Shown here: piece after piece, positions 21,651 through 33,396 of the stretch
Layout of the letters: every line of letters starts with the position of its first letter
How positions within the stretch are numbered: the stretch's first letter is position 1
Source of the DNA: Pegoplata infirma
Taxonomy: Eukaryota; Arthropoda; Insecta; Diptera; Anthomyiidae
DNA: 64,000 bases
Assembly (NCBI GenBank): GCA_963921195.1
Contig: OY992540.1
Coordinates: forward strand, 19,165,136-19,229,135
Direction of reading: 5' to 3'
Position numbers and translations under genes: made by a program
The notes under the pieces: generated by a model
The model's input: the letters and a program-made list of their open reading frames with translations, nothing else
Told to the model about the DNA's origin: nothing
Database searches by the model: none

Positions 21651-24046
21651 TTTACCCTCCACTTATTGTTAGTGGTAGAAGGTATATATAAGTTTTTCAT
21701 TCCGTTTGTAACTCACCGAAATATAGGTCTAAGACCCCATAAAGTATATATGGGGCATTCCATGTCAAATCGGACACTTTGAAAAAAATTTTTTAAATTT
21801 TTTTCCCAATTTGTTTACAGTTTTTAGTACCCTTCGAAAACTCCTTCGTGGTAAATTTTTAGATTTTTTTGATGACCCGTTTAAAAGATATCGAATTTTT
21901 AAAAATTTGTAGTTTGTTTCTTTTCTCAAACTTCTTTTACTCATAACTTCTTCAATAATGGTCCAAATTTAAAATTTTTTTTTCAAAATTTTTGTTTTTT
22001 TTATGTACTTTTAAAAAAAAAAATCCCAAAAAATTCTTAAAAGCGCTCTAGTAAGCGATTTTAAAGTTTTAAAATTTAAATATCATTTTTGAAAATGTTT
22101 GTACTCTTCAATTTTTTTTAAATTTTTTTGTGTAAAACTTCTGAACTTCTTGATTCTAAAAATTTTTTGCCCAGGAGGATCGTGGGATAACGATTATTAC
22201 TATTTTTTAAAATTTTTTGAAAAAATTTTATTGTAATTTTCCAATCTTAAAATCATTTCTACTGCTCCAATGGTGCGTTATAGAGGGGTCAATTATAAGA
22301 CTGACCCCCATTAATTTTTACGTCTTAACATTTCTTTGGAACAAACTAATACCCTATCTCCAATTTCTAAGGGGGCTCCCACACAAAACGACATTTTTTA
22401 AAATTTGCTCCAACCGCTCTAACTGTCCAAACATTTTCTCGGAACTTACCTACCCTCTATCTCTAATTGTTAAGGCGGTCCCCATACAATTTTTTTTATT
22501 TTTTGTAAATTTGTTTTATTTAATCAGCTTCTACCATTCCAATGGCGCGTCCGAGAGGGGTCATTAGTGAGACCGACCCCATTTATTTTTACCCTCCAAC
22601 ATTTTTGTAAAACATACCTACGCCCTATCTCCACTCCCTAAGTAGGCTCCCATACAAATAAAGTTGGAGCAAATTTTATAAAAATGTAATTTTGAATGGA
22701 AGCCTACTTAGCGAGTGGAGATAGGGCTGTGGTATGTTTTACAAAAATGTTTGAGGGTAAAAATAAATGGGGGTCGGTCTCAATAATGACCCCTCTCGGA
22801 CGTACCATTGGACCGGTAAAAGCTGCTTAAATAAAACAAATTTACAAAAAATAAAAAAAAATGTATGGGGACCGCCTTAAAAATTAGAGATAGAGGGTAG
22901 GGTTATACAGAGAAAACGTTTGGACAAAAAAAATATTGTGGGTCGGTTATACATTTTGTTGCTCTAATGGCACTATTAGGCCAGTTAGAGCGGTTGGAGC
23001 AAATTTTAAATAATGTCGTTTTGTGTGGGAGCCCCCTTAGAAATTGGAGATAAGGTATTAGTTTGTTCCAAAGAAATGTAAAGATGTAAAAATTAATGGG
23101 GTCGGTCTTATAAATGACCCCTCTATGACGCACCATTGGAGCAGTAGAAATGATTTTAAGATTGAAAAATTAGAATCAATTTTTTTCAAAAAATTTTAAA
23201 AAATAGTAATAATCGTTATCCCACGATCCTCCTGGGCAAAAAATTTGTAGAATCGATAGAAGTTTTACACAAAAAAATTTCAAAAAATTCGAAGAGTACA
23301 AACATTTTCAAAAATAAAATTTTAATATTAAAACTTAAAAATCGCATACTAGAGCGCTTTTAAGAATTTCTTGGGATTTTTTTTTTTTAAAGTACGTAAA
23401 AAAAACAAAAATTTTGAAAAAAAAAAATTTAAATTCGGACCATTATTGAAGAAGTTATAAGTAAAAGAAGTTTGAGTAAAGGAGCAAACTATCAATTTTT
23501 AAAAATTCGATATCTGTTGAACGAGTCATCAAAAAAATCTGAAAATTTACCACGAAGGAATTTTCGAAGGGTACTAAAAACTGTAAACAAATTTGGAAAA
23601 TCTAAAAATTTTTTTTTCAAAGTGTCCGAATTGACATGGAATGCCCCATATATATTATTGATCAGTGATCAGTGATCGATTCTGAGATATACCCGACTGT
23701 CCGATGCCCGTCTGTGGAAATGGTGATCACAGCCAAAGTGTTTAACAGATATGACTAAGACTTAGCATATTTACTTGTTGTTGTCCTAAAATTTTGGTAA
23801 ATTCAACATAACCTAAAAATACAAAATGCTTTAATTCGGCTGCTGGGTGTAACATGTCAACAGAATTGATTACCAAATGGTATGTAAACCAGTTCAAACA
23901 CATTTTTTTTGTATAAAAAAAAGTTTTCCCTTTTTTTTTACCAAAAATTTTTGTTTGCGTATTTTTTTTTTTAATTTTTTTTCGAAATAATCTTTTTTTA
24001 CATAGTAGAGGGTATCAATACATTCGGCAAGGTCGAATTTCTCTTT
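21650..24046 (+). mobile_element. mini-me-like element G, split by a foldback
   Basis: Starts TTTACCCTCCACTTATTG, reaches CCCCATAAAGTA, is interrupted by the foldback at 21749-23650, and resumes TATATTATTGATCAGTGATC. Its 3' end is near 24046 (AGAGGGTATCAATACATTCG, GCAAGGTCGAATTT). It sits in the roughly 23-bp tandem repeat. Confidence 0.8.
21749..23650. mobile_element. TATGGGGC foldback, copy 2
   Basis: Perfectly placed inverted ends (TATGGGGCATTCCATGTCAA and complement) with TA on both sides. The empty site AAAGTATATATTATTG is seen in element C at 5238-5253. Arms 21749-22655 and 22690-23650 are highly similar. No transposase frame; frames such as 22217-22567 recur in other copies with different lengths and mark the arms only. 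Confidence 0.88.
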
Positions 24047-24215
24047 TTTACAATTAATTTCAAATTACAACTGATTTTTTTTAAATTACAATTGATATTT
24101 TTTGGGTTACGTATGGAATCCTCGAATTACAATTGATTTTTTTCCAATGATCTTTTTCTAATTACAATTGATCTATTTCGTATTAAAATTGAGTTTTTTT
24201 AAATTAAAATTAGAA
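24047..24215. repeat. tandem repeat, about 23 bp, right part
   Basis: Continuation of the array at 21540-21650 (AATTACAATTGAT core). Confidence 0.65.
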
Positions 24216-24336
24216 TTAATTAAAACCCTTAATCACCTACACTCACGCAACATGTTCGACTGAAAATAGAGTTCTAATCCCACTAACACGTGAATCACTT
24301 AAAAAATCAACTCACGTATTCATCTCTAAATTAAAC

Positions 24337-24690
24337 AAATGTAATAATATGTTGTGTTGTTGATTCTAACTCAATAAAAACCAGATAAGAACGAACAAAA
24401 TGGAAATATAATATAGCTTAATCATACCGATGTTGTTATATTTAGATCGCACCATCATAAAAGTAACATAAATATATAATTCGTATATAAGTGATAATTA
24501 TACTAACAATTAACAAAAAAAAACGCTTAAAAAAGTTTTCACGACAACGTTTAAAGCGTTTTTTAACGCATATTTAAACATTCTTGAATAAAATTTCACC
24601 TAATTTGAGTTCTAGTAGAAAATTTAAGATTTGAAACTTTGCTAACAATTCACCTGTTGGTAAATAAAAGAATTTTTCACCAGCTGGTGA
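24337..24690. other. AT-rich sequence without recognised feature
   Basis: No coding frame. TTCACCAGCTGGTGAAT at 24676 is a short palindrome also met in diverged form near 28745. Confidence 0.35.
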
Positions 24691-24699
24691 ATAATTGTA

Positions 24700-25290
24700 A
24701 TGATAAAAAAAATTTTAATCATAAAAAAAATTTTTGAAAAAAAAAATTTTTTTTCAAAAAAAAAAAAAAAAAATTATGATAAAATAAAATTTTAATAAAA
24801 ATTGAATTTTTGATAAAAAAAATTTTTTTGTTGAAAAAAATTTTTCTTTGGTGTATAAAAAAAAATACACTAGCTAGTAAATAAAACGTAACATAGTTTT
24901 TTTATCATCAAACAAAATATTTTTTTTTATCAAAAAGAATTTTTCATTTTTATTTAAAAATTTTGTTTTTTCATATATGATTATTATAATATTTTTATCA
25001 AAAAATTTTTTTTTATCAAAAATGTTTTTTTTTCATTGAAAAATGTTTTTTTTTTATTAAAAAAAAATTTTTGTTCTTATCATAAATTTTTTTTACCAAC
25101 AATTTTTTTTGATGAAAAAAAATTTTTTTGATGAGAAAAAAAAATTTAATGAAAAAAATCATTTTTGATAAAAAAAATCGATAACAAACAAATTTTGATG
25201 AAAAAAAATTCATGAAAAAAAAAATTATTATGAAAAACAAAATTTTGATAAAAAATTTTGAAATAAAAATAATTTTTTTTTTATAAAAAA
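24700..25290. repeat. low-complexity TGATAAAAAAAATTTTT repeats
   Basis: Alternating A and T homopolymers with TGATAA or TTATCA spacers, inverted across a centre near 24880. The 146-codon minus-strand frame at 25016-25456 is F/K/I-rich translation of this and not a gene. Confidence 0.7.
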
Positions 25291-25417
25291 ATGTTTGTTT
25301 GATGATAAACAAGGAGAGGACTTTCATGCAAATGCATGTTTTTTCCCTTTGGTCATAGAACATCATAAACAAAATATCTTTGCGAATCAGAGAATTTGCT
25401 TTAAAATGGCATCGATT

Positions 25418-25560
25418 CGTTAGTGCATATTTTTGCATATTTTGCTTAAAATGCATATTTTGCTATTATTTCGCTATAAATGCATATTTTTAGGTCATAT
25501 TTTGTACATATTTCAGTTTTTTAGCTATTTTATAGTATTTTTAGATATTTTAAAAATATT
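25418..25560. repeat. TGCATATTTT repeats
   Basis: Irregular repetition of TGCATATTTT with spacers AGC and TAAAA over some 140 bp. Confidence 0.6.
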
Positions 25561-25645
25561 TTTATGATATTTTTTTTGCATTAAAGCAATTATTAAATTT
25601 TTTAAGATCATTTTTATTTTCTAATAACATTTTCCACACACTGTA

Positions 25646-26908
25646 TATGGGGCATTCCATGTCAAATCGGACACTTTGAAATTTTTTTTTTAGATTTTAC
25701 CAATTTGTTAACAGTTTTTATTACCCTTCGAAAACTCCCTCATGGTAAATTTTCAGATTTTTTTGATGACCCGTTCAAAAGATATCGAATTTTTAAAAAA
25801 TGGTAGTTTGTTCCTTTACTCAAACTTCTTTTACTCATAACTTCTTCAATAATGGTCCAAATTTCAATTTTTTTTCCCCAAAATTTTTGTTTTTTTACGT
25901 ACTTTTAAAAAAAATTCCCAAAAAATTCTTAATTAAATTAAATTAAATATCATTTTTGAAAATGTTTGTACTCTTCGATTTTTTTGAATTTTTTTTTGTG
26001 TAAAACATTTATAGATTCTACAAATCTTTTGCCCAGGAGGATCGTGGGATAACAATTATTACTATTTTTTCAAATTTTTTTAAAAAATTTTATTGTAATT
26101 TTCCAATCTTAAAATCATTTCTACTGCTCCAATTGTGTATCATAAAAGGGTCCTTTATAAAACCGACCCCCATTAATTTTTACGTTTTAACATTTCATTG
26201 GAACAAACTAATACCCTATCTCCAATTTCTAAGGGGGCTCCCACACAAAACGACATTTTTTAAAATTTTCTACAACCGCTATAACTGCCCTAATAGTGCC
26301 CTTAGAGCAACAAAATGTTTGACTAACCCACAATATTTTTTTAGTCCAAACATTTTCTCTGAACACACCTACCCTCTATCTTTAACTGTTAAGGCGGTCC
26401 CCATACAATTTTTTTTATTTTATGTAGATTTGTTTTATTTAATCAGCTTCTACCGGTCCAATGGTGCGTCCGAGAGGGGTCATTAGTGAGACTCCCGGGC
26501 AAAAAATTTGTAGAATCGATAGAAGTTTTACATAAAAAAAATTCAAAAAAATCAAAGAGTACAAACATTTTCAAAAATGAGATTTAAATTTTAAAATTTA
26601 AAAATCGTATACTAGAGCTCTTTTAAGATTTTTTGGGGATTTTTTTTAAGACCGTAAAAAAACAATAATTAAAAAAAAAAAAATTGAAATTTGGACCATT
26701 ATTGAAGAATTATGAGTAAAAGAAGTTTGAGTAAAGGAACAAACTACCAATTTTTAAAAATTCGATATCTTTTGAACGGGTCATCAAAAAAATCTGGAAA
26801 TTTACCACGAAGGAGTTTTCGAAGGGTATTAAAAACTGTAAACAAATTGGGAAAATCTAAAATTTTTTTTTTTTTCAAAGTGTCGGATTTGACATGGAAT
26901 TCCCCATA
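25646..26908. mobile_element. TATGGGGC foldback, copy 3, right arm deleted in part
   Basis: Left end TATGGGGCATTCCATGTC, right end ATGGAATTCCCCATA, TA flanks. The left arm is nearly complete to about 26492. The sequence then jumps to CCCGGGCAAAAAATTTGTAG of the right arm, losing the centre and about half of that arm. Confidence 0.85.
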
Positions 26909-27030
26909 TATTCATGATCCTCGTTCGATTCTAAGACGATCTAGCGATGTCTGTCCGTCCGTCCGTCTGTCTGTCCGTCTGTCTGTTGAAAACACGCTAA
27001 CTTTTGAAAGACTTTACGGAGGCTCCTGAA

Positions 27031-27765
27031 TAGGGTTATATAGTCGCAACAAAAAGTCGACTTTTCGACTTTTTTCAATTTCTAAAAAGTAGATTTTTCG
27101 ACTTTTCGACTTTTTTCAAAATTTAAAAAGTCGACTTTTCGACATTTCGACTTTTTAAAAAGTCGACTTTTTAAAAAGTCGACTTTTTTCGACTTTTCGA
27201 CTTTTTTCGACTTTCGACTTTTTAACTTTTTTCGACCTTTTCCAACTTTGAAATAAAAGTTTAGTTTTGACTTGTTCTAAGCATTTAGGTGCTATTTTTT
27301 TTGGTTGTATTTTATTTATCAAAAAAAGTCGAAGAAATCGAAAATGTTGAAAAGGTTGAAAAAATCGAAAGCAAAAGAGTCGACTTTCGATTTATAGAAA
27401 CCTATCGCTGAGATGTTAACAATAATCAAAAATATTGGTAAATATTGCACTTAACACTTTCTAACTCATGAATATGGCATTGACATTTTTGCTTCACTTA
27501 CAAAATACATGGAAATACCAATAGCTTCAGTTATTATTAAACTCGGCTCTCATTTGAATTTTTTTTCAGAAGAAAGAAATTATTTTCATCTGACAAAAGT
27601 AAAAAAAAAAATTAAAAAAAAATTAAAAAAAAGTCGAAAAAAAGTCGAAAAAGTCGAAAGCAAAAGTCGACTTTTCGACTTTTTAAGAACAAAAAAGTCG
27701 ACTTCGACTTTTCGACTTTTTCATACAAAAAGTCGATTAATCGACTTTTCGACTATAGAACCCTA
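27031..27765. mobile_element. non-autonomous hAT-like element 6 with GTCGAC tandem repeats
   Basis: Ends TAGGGTTATATAGTCG and CGACTATAGAACCCTA; exact 8-bp duplication CTCCTGAA (27023-27030, 27766-27773). Both sides of the interior are short repeats containing the palindrome AAAAAGTCGACTTTTT and CGACTTTTCGACTTTT. The middle (27290-27600) is unrelated AT-rich DNA. No transposase frame; the 87-codon frame at 27509 reads K/S-rich repeat. Confidence 0.9.
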
Positions 27766-27985
27766 CTCCTGAAGTATGGTATATACATATGTTGGGCATT
27801 TACCTAGTCAGGTGGGTATTGCAATCCAGCGAAATCAGTCCAGTGGTTCAAGAGTTATGAGCAAAAGAGTGAATATCGGCAAGGGTTTTTCGCGAATTTA
27901 TGATTAAAAAAACACGATAACTTTCTAAAGCACGATAACTTTCTGAGGATGCTGAAGCTTGGCATATATATTTGTCGTTTCCCTA

Positions 27986-28213
27986 CACTCAAAATAATTC
28001 TACTGTAAAGGGTTTAGTAAGTGATGTTGTACAAAAAACTACTAATTAATTACTAATTTTAGTATCTTCAAAGTACTAAAATTAATAATTTTTACTGTTT
28101 TTGAATAATATTAGTAAAAAATTTAGTATTGGTTACCAATCTGCACTAGATCCTTTTGGACTAAAATTTAGTTAAATTTTTAGTATTGAATACCCACGTT
28201 TTTTTTTTGGGTG
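27986..28213. mobile_element. MITE, CACTCAAAATAATT ends, TA duplication
   Basis: 228 bp from CACTCAAAATAATTCTACTG to TTTTTTTTGGGTG, flanked by TA. Removing it restores CCCTAGGCTAG, as in related mini-me copies. Interior words ACTAAAATTAGTAATT and TTTAGTATT are inverted relative to each other. Fits a Tc1/mariner-type MITE. Confidence 0.75.
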
Positions 28214-28648
28214 TAGGCTAGTTTATATTGAATTTCAGCCAAATCGGTCCAGTGCTTCAAAAGTTATTAGCAAAACTGTAAATTTCAGATTCGCTTCACC
28301 TTAAATTCCCGTGTTGAAAACCCGTTAAGAATGTTTTAAAAACATTGGTAAGTCACAAAAATATTTTACAACGCATTTTTGTCAATCAAAAATATTTTTA
28401 CACTAAAACAAAAAAAAAAAAAATACACTCAAAAAAAATTTTAAAATCAAAAAAAATTTACACTCAAAAAAAATTTAGTATATTATTTTTTTTCAAAAAT
28501 TACTAAAAAAAGTTTTTTACACAAAATAAAATAATTCTGATCAAAAATGTATTCTTTTCACGTTAGAAAATTTACTATCACTTAAAAAGGGCATTGTGGA
28601 GGGTATTTATAGATTCGGCCAAGTCGAATTTAACTTTTCTACTTGTTT

Positions 28649-29955
28649 TTAATATTTTTATTTTTTTTTATAAAAAAAGTTTTGTTTGATTAAATTTAAT
28701 TCACTAGCCGGTGAAATTTTTTTTTATTTACCAGTTGCTGATTTTTTTATTCACCAGCAGGTTATTATCCAAGACACAAATCCAAGTTACAAACCTTTTT
28801 GATTTTAAGAAAATGAAAACAGAAATTCTTATTTTCTTTTTTTTACTCACCGTTTTTCCTCATTTTTAAAATAAGCCACCAGCCTACAACATTATTACCT
28901 TTATTAAAATGTTTTTAAATTGGTAAAATTCGGTGAAATCTGATAAAAATTTGTTAAGCAAATAAATATTTTAATAAAAAATAATATTGTTTATTTTTCC
29001 TTAGTTTTAGTACTTGGGGTACATTATTACTAATTCATTTAAAACTTGATATGCGACATTCATTATTTCATTCATACTAATGTACAACTTTGTACATTCA
29101 TAAATATTTATGTAAGTAGTTGCATGATCGAGCATGCATACATACATCTGTATTGAACCAGTTATATTAAAACTAGATTTTTATTACGCAAAAAATATAA
29201 ATAAAAAAAAAAACATAAATATATTAACATTTAGAACACAAAGCGACAAAGTAAAAGATTACAGCTTCAATTACACACATAATTTTAATGTCGTCTATGT
29301 AATAAAAAAAAAACAACTTTGAAAAAATAATAATTTTAAGAAAAATTCAAATGAAAAATCTTTAAAGAAGATTTATGCAATAAATAACAACCACACACTT
29401 AAGATAGAATTTTGTTTGCCATCTGCGGTTTAACCACACATGTCAAAAACGATTTTATATCCGCTGTAATCTTTATGTATTCATCATAAAAAAAAATATT
29501 ACTCATTTTTAAATATTTCATAATTTAAATATTTTTTAGTAGAGAATGTTATGAAATTATGTAAATACTAAATTATAAAACTAAACTTTCTAATAGAGAG
29601 ATTTTAGTAGATAGGAAGTTAGATACAGAATTTTTTTTTTTAATTTTGTTTCAGAAATAAATTTTAGAAGTCAATTTAAAAAACTTTATACTAATAACAT
29701 ATACTTAATTAATAATAAATTCAGACAAATGGTGAATACATCAACAACTGTCTGAAATTTGCATTTTTTTATTTCAAATAAAAATATGAATCAGTGTGTT
29801 TTTTTTTTATCAATTCTTCGTTTTTTTCGAAACGAAAATCGCATTTGAATTTAAAATTTCATAACAATTTTGTAATTTGCTTGTATTTTCTAGTTTTATC
29901 GTTGCGAATGAGTATTATTAATTGCATAAACATTACTCATACGCTCTGTTGAAAC
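28649..29955. other. AT-rich sequence without recognised gene
   Basis: 28760-28850 (TTATTATCC...CAAGTTACAAACC, then GATTTTAAGAAAATGAAAAC) repeats 11440-11510 with changes, so part is repeat-derived. The 62-codon frame at 29134 is not supported. Nothing else seen. Confidence 0.4.
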
Positions 29956-30229
29956 CAGGCGCGGATCCAGGAATTTCATGTGGGAGGGAGATTTTTTTTT
30001 TGCAAAATGTAGAAGGGGGGGGGGGGGGGGTGTTGTTAAAAACAAAAGAAAAAAAATAAGTAAAAACCTATAGTATTTAAATCAGGCGCGACTTTTGGCG
30101 GAATTTTTTTAAATCAAAAAATATTTTTCACGAGGGAATCCTGACAGACCGATTTACTTCATAAATAACACCGTTTATAGTCAAATAAAAAATGTGACTA
30201 TCATAGCCACAACTATGAATGGACACGTC

Positions 30230-31031
30230 CACTCAAAATATTTTGTAGGCAAAAACAAATGAAAACACATTTAAAACCAGTGAATAACAATTGAAAACCA
30301 TCCCAGTAATTATTCATTTATTTTAACAAACATCAACATTTATTTTTTACTGTTGACAAAATTTTATAAAATAAATAACATTAAACATTAAAAAATTACG
30401 TTTTTCTCATTAATTTTTACCAACAAATTCGAAAAAAATAACCTACGAAAACATTAAAAATTAATGATAGCTCTGTTATTTTTACCAATAAATTCCAAAA
30501 AAATAACCTACGAAATCGTTAATTTTTAATGTTAAATTTTTTACAATTTTCTATTGATATATTTTTTTAAAAAATTTTAATAAAATTTTGGGGAATCGAT
30601 CCCGCAATCAACTAAATTCTGGCCAGACACTCTACCCATCGTGCCAAAGTCACTTGATACAAACATGTTTTTATATTTCTATAAATAATTTTTTGAATTT
30701 TTTTTCTACAAAAATTAACCTACTTGTGTAGGTAAATACTAATGATATCTCATTAAAAAATACCAACAATTTAAAAAAAAATTACTTACACAATTCATTA
30801 AAAATTTAAAGAATAATCAGTAGTTTTTACTTACAGAACAAAAATAAATGACTTTGAAATTTAAATTTTAATGAAAGTCTTTATATTTTAGTGTGTTATT
30901 TTTGAAACAAAGGACAGAAGAAGTCATTAATAAAAACTGAACATGAAATAAATGTTTTTTCTTTTAAAAACGACTAAACGTAAAATTTTTAAAATAAACT
31001 ACAAACAGTTAATGACATAATTTTTTGAGTG
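30230..31031. mobile_element. MITE, CACTCAAAATATTTTG ends, with tRNA-like core (copy 1)
   Basis: 802 bp from CACTCAAAATATTTTG to CATAATTTTTTGAGTG. Related copies are at 42602-43340 (right end lost) and 53396-53713 (left part lost). Internal words AATAACCTACGAAA and ATTAATGATATC recur. A tRNA-like block is at 30591-30652. No clear duplication at this insertion. Confidence 0.75.
30591..30652 (-). tRNA. tRNA-like block inside MITE copy 1
   Basis: The minus strand reads TTTGGCACGATGGGTAGAGT (A-box-like), then CTGGCCAGA in the anticodon-arm position and GCGGGATCGATTCCCC with a good T-arm hairpin (GGG ATCGATT CCC). The acceptor stem is not convincing. It is conserved in the second MITE copy at 42973-43034, so it travels with the element. 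Confidence 0.5.
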
Positions 31032-31129
31032 TAAACTTCTTTATAAAAATTCATATTTTTCTAAACAAAAATTTATGCTAAAACTCCAATATTTTGAAGA
31101 CAAAAAAAAAATATTTTTTTTATTAATGT

Positions 31130-31710
31130 TCCCTTCACAAAATTTCTTAGATGTTGATACATTTTTACTACAGAAAACTCTTAGATTTTAAAATATCTTT
31201 CATATAGAAAAATAACCCATTTCTGAGATATTTTCCTTTATAAAAATGTTCAGATTCTAAACTTTGATAAAAAAATTCTTTAATTCTTAAATCATATTTT
31301 CTGCTGAAAAACTCTCAGATTCAATATTTTCTTAAAGAAAATGTCTAAGATTTCTAAATTTTTTTCTATAGAAATAATCTGAGATTCTGACATATTCTTT
31401 CTACAAAAAAATTCTGAATTCTGAATTCTGATTCTCATATTTCAAAGTAATTTTCTGATTCCAAGAACTATTTCGTATACAAACATTTTCAGATTCTGAA
31501 ACACATTTTTTAAAAGAAAATTATCAGATACCAAGAAATTATCAGTTTCTAAAACATTTTATGAAGAAATTTTGATACACCTTTTTAAAAATTAAATCTT
31601 AAATTTTATAGCATTTTTTAATAGAAAAATTTTACGGTTTTAATGCCAGCTAATGCTTTTTAAGACAATTTCTAAGATTCTTTAATATTTGTTTATAAAA
31701 TAATTATTAT
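31130..31710. repeat. degenerate satellite-related repeats
   Basis: TCAGATTCT, GAGACATTTTT and TATAGAAAAAT words in drifting units inside hAT-like element 7, left of the nested MITE. Confidence 0.75.
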
Positions 31711-31715
31711 TATTT

Positions 31716-32286
31716 CACTCAGAAAATTATGTAAGTTACTACATGTTAGTTATTTGTATATTTTACAGTAGTTAGTTGTTTTCAACTACAAAGTCAGTTG
31801 TTTTTGTATGAAAAATATCAAACAACTATTTCTGTTAGTAATTTTAAGTCGTTTTTTTGAACAACTAACAAAAAAGTACTGTGATGTAGTAACAGTTATT
31901 TAAAGTAGTTAATTTTATTTTTTTATCTCTAAAAAATTTTCGAAGTATTTTTTCAAAAAATAAAAATAAATTTTCGTTTTTTTTATTTTTCACAACTTTT
32001 ATTTAAAAAAAAAAAACTTGGCAAATATTTGGTCTTCAATTTTTTTTCTGAAAAATTTTTTGAAAAAAAAATTATATATTGATTATTTTATTTTTACTAC
32101 ATTTTAGTTGTTTTGACTACAAATGTTAGTAGTTTTTACTACATAAGTCAGTTGTTTTTTGTCAGTTAAAATAACTGACATTGTTAGTTGATTTAACTGA
32201 AAAAGTAGTTGACCCCAAAACAACTTACAAAGTAGTTATTTTAACTGACATTTTCAGTTGATTTTGCTAACATAATTTTTTGAGTG
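31716..32286. mobile_element. MITE, CACTCAGAAAATTATGT ends (GTTAGTTGTTTT family)
   Basis: 571 bp with inverted ends CACTCAGAAAATTATG and CATAATTTTTTGAGTG. Arms are rich in CAGTTGTTTT and AACTGACA. The right part is repeated in reverse at 46910-46955 and 52515-52630 around a later insertion. Confidence 0.7.
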
Positions 32287-32900
32287 TAGAAAAATTTACA
32301 TATTTAGAGACACATTTCCTGTAGAAAAATTCCCAGGATTTTCCAACAGAAAAACTTTCATCAAAAAAATCTCCAACAGAAAAATTTCAATCTAAAAGAT
32401 TATTTATACAAAAAAAAATCTCTCAAAAAAATAATAGGTTTTGATAAACTTTTCATATAGAAAAATTAGCAGATCTAAAAGATATCTTAAAGAGAAAAAA
32501 ATATATTTCCTTATAGAACAACTCAGATTCTGAGCATTTTGCCTGTAGAAATCTTTCCGATTCTGAGATTTTTATTTTTTTTAAGTTCTTGGCCGATTCT
32601 GAAACATTTTTTCTTTTCTCAATTGCTGAGGAATTTTTCCTTAAGAAAAGTTATAAGATATTTTTCAAAAAATTTTAGATAATTATTTAATAAAAAAATT
32701 CTTACATTCAGAGTCAAATAAGTATCAAAACATTTTCTAAAAATAAAGTCTGGAATTCTGAGACATTTTTCTATAAAAATATAATACTTTTTCTTTAAGA
32801 AAGTTATTCGGTTAGAAAATGTCCACGACTTTTTTTTAAGTTTTTCAAATGAATTTTCTTTAATTCCGTAACATTTTATCCCAAGGATGTAAAAAAATTC
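32287..32900. repeat. degenerate satellite-related repeats
   Basis: Continuation of the satellite-like units of 31130-31710 on the other side of the nested MITE (CAGATTCTGAGCATTTT, TATAGAAAAATT). Confidence 0.7.
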
Positions 32901-33148
32901 CTTAGGATGGAGGCTGTGTGTGCTGACGAAAATCATCATACCTCTCCAAAGGATTTTTATACATCCCGGTCATTTTCTTTCGATCCTTGTTCCTTTCCCT
33001 TCCCTTTTTCCTTTTCTTTTTTCTTTTCCTTTTTTTGTTTTTCTTTTCCTTTTCCTTTCTCTTTTTTTTCTTTTGAAATCGTTTTGGGGGGGGGGGGGGG
33101 AGAAATCCCATTCTCCCCCCCCCCCCTGGATCCGCGCCTGGTTGAAAC

Positions 33149-33396
33149 AAGAAAATACAAGCAAATTACTAAATTGTTTTGAAATTTAAAATTCAAATTT
33201 TAATCGATAGCCCATACAAAACTATATAAGAATGTAAGTTTTTGAGATTGTGCTGCATTCCGTGTTAATGTGATAAATATTTAATCAAGGCAACTCGCCA
33301 CAAATTTGACCATTTTTCCAATATTTGACCACGCCTCCTATTCAGAAGTTTACGGTACACATGCTTTTTTTTTTTTTTGTTGGACATTTTTGTGGA
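33149..33396. other. unassigned AT-rich sequence
   Basis: No gene or known repeat seen. The end near 33390 (TGTGGAATGCCTCATATA) resembles a decayed TATGGGGC foldback end. Confidence 0.3.

Larger units (their letters stand above)
20917..24328. mobile_element. probable hAT-like element 5
   Basis: Left end CAGGGATGGGAGTGTGAG and right end CTCACGTATTCATCTCTA match 11 of 18 as inverted termini. The flanks ATTTAAAC (20909-20916) and AATTAAAC (24329-24336) differ at one base of an 8-bp duplication. The inside holds an inverted repeat, a roughly 23-bp tandem repeat and a nested mini-me copy. No transposase frame. Confidence 0.5.
26909..28648 (+). mobile_element. mini-me-like element H, 5' truncated, two insertions
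   Basis: Begins in the TA run (TATTCATGATCCTCGTTCG) beside foldback copy 3 and lacks the 5' end. A (GTCC/GTCT)n stretch lies at 26950-26985. A hAT-like element (27031-27765) and a TA-flanked MITE (27986-28213) are inserted. ACTCAAAAAAAATTTT repeats lie at 28395-28510, then the hairpin ATTCGGCCAAGTCGAAT and CTTGTTT. Confidence 0.82.
29956..33140. mobile_element. non-autonomous hAT-like element 7, composite
   Basis: Ends CAGGCGCGGATCCAGG and CCTGGATCCGCGCCTG are perfect inverted repeats of 16 bp, flanked by exact GTTGAAAC (29948-29955, 33141-33148). G runs at 30016-30031 and 33086-33100 and C runs near 33113-33126 lie close to the ends. The interior is degenerate satellite-like units (31130-31710, 32287-32900), two nested MITEs (30230-31031, 31716-32286) and a CTTTTCC-rich tract at 32985-33075. 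No transposase frame; frames at 32902-33196 are homopolymer translation. Confidence 0.92.

Noticed and set aside
25016..25456. 146-codon minus-strand frame, longest in the window
   Set aside because: Product is almost only F, K, I and L from T and A homopolymers in a low-complexity block; no start context, splice sites or family resemblance.
32902..33196. Frames rich in K/E/R or F/P/S near 33 kb
   Set aside because: They translate a CTTTTCC polypyrimidine tract and G/C runs at the end of a hAT-like element, open on both strands.
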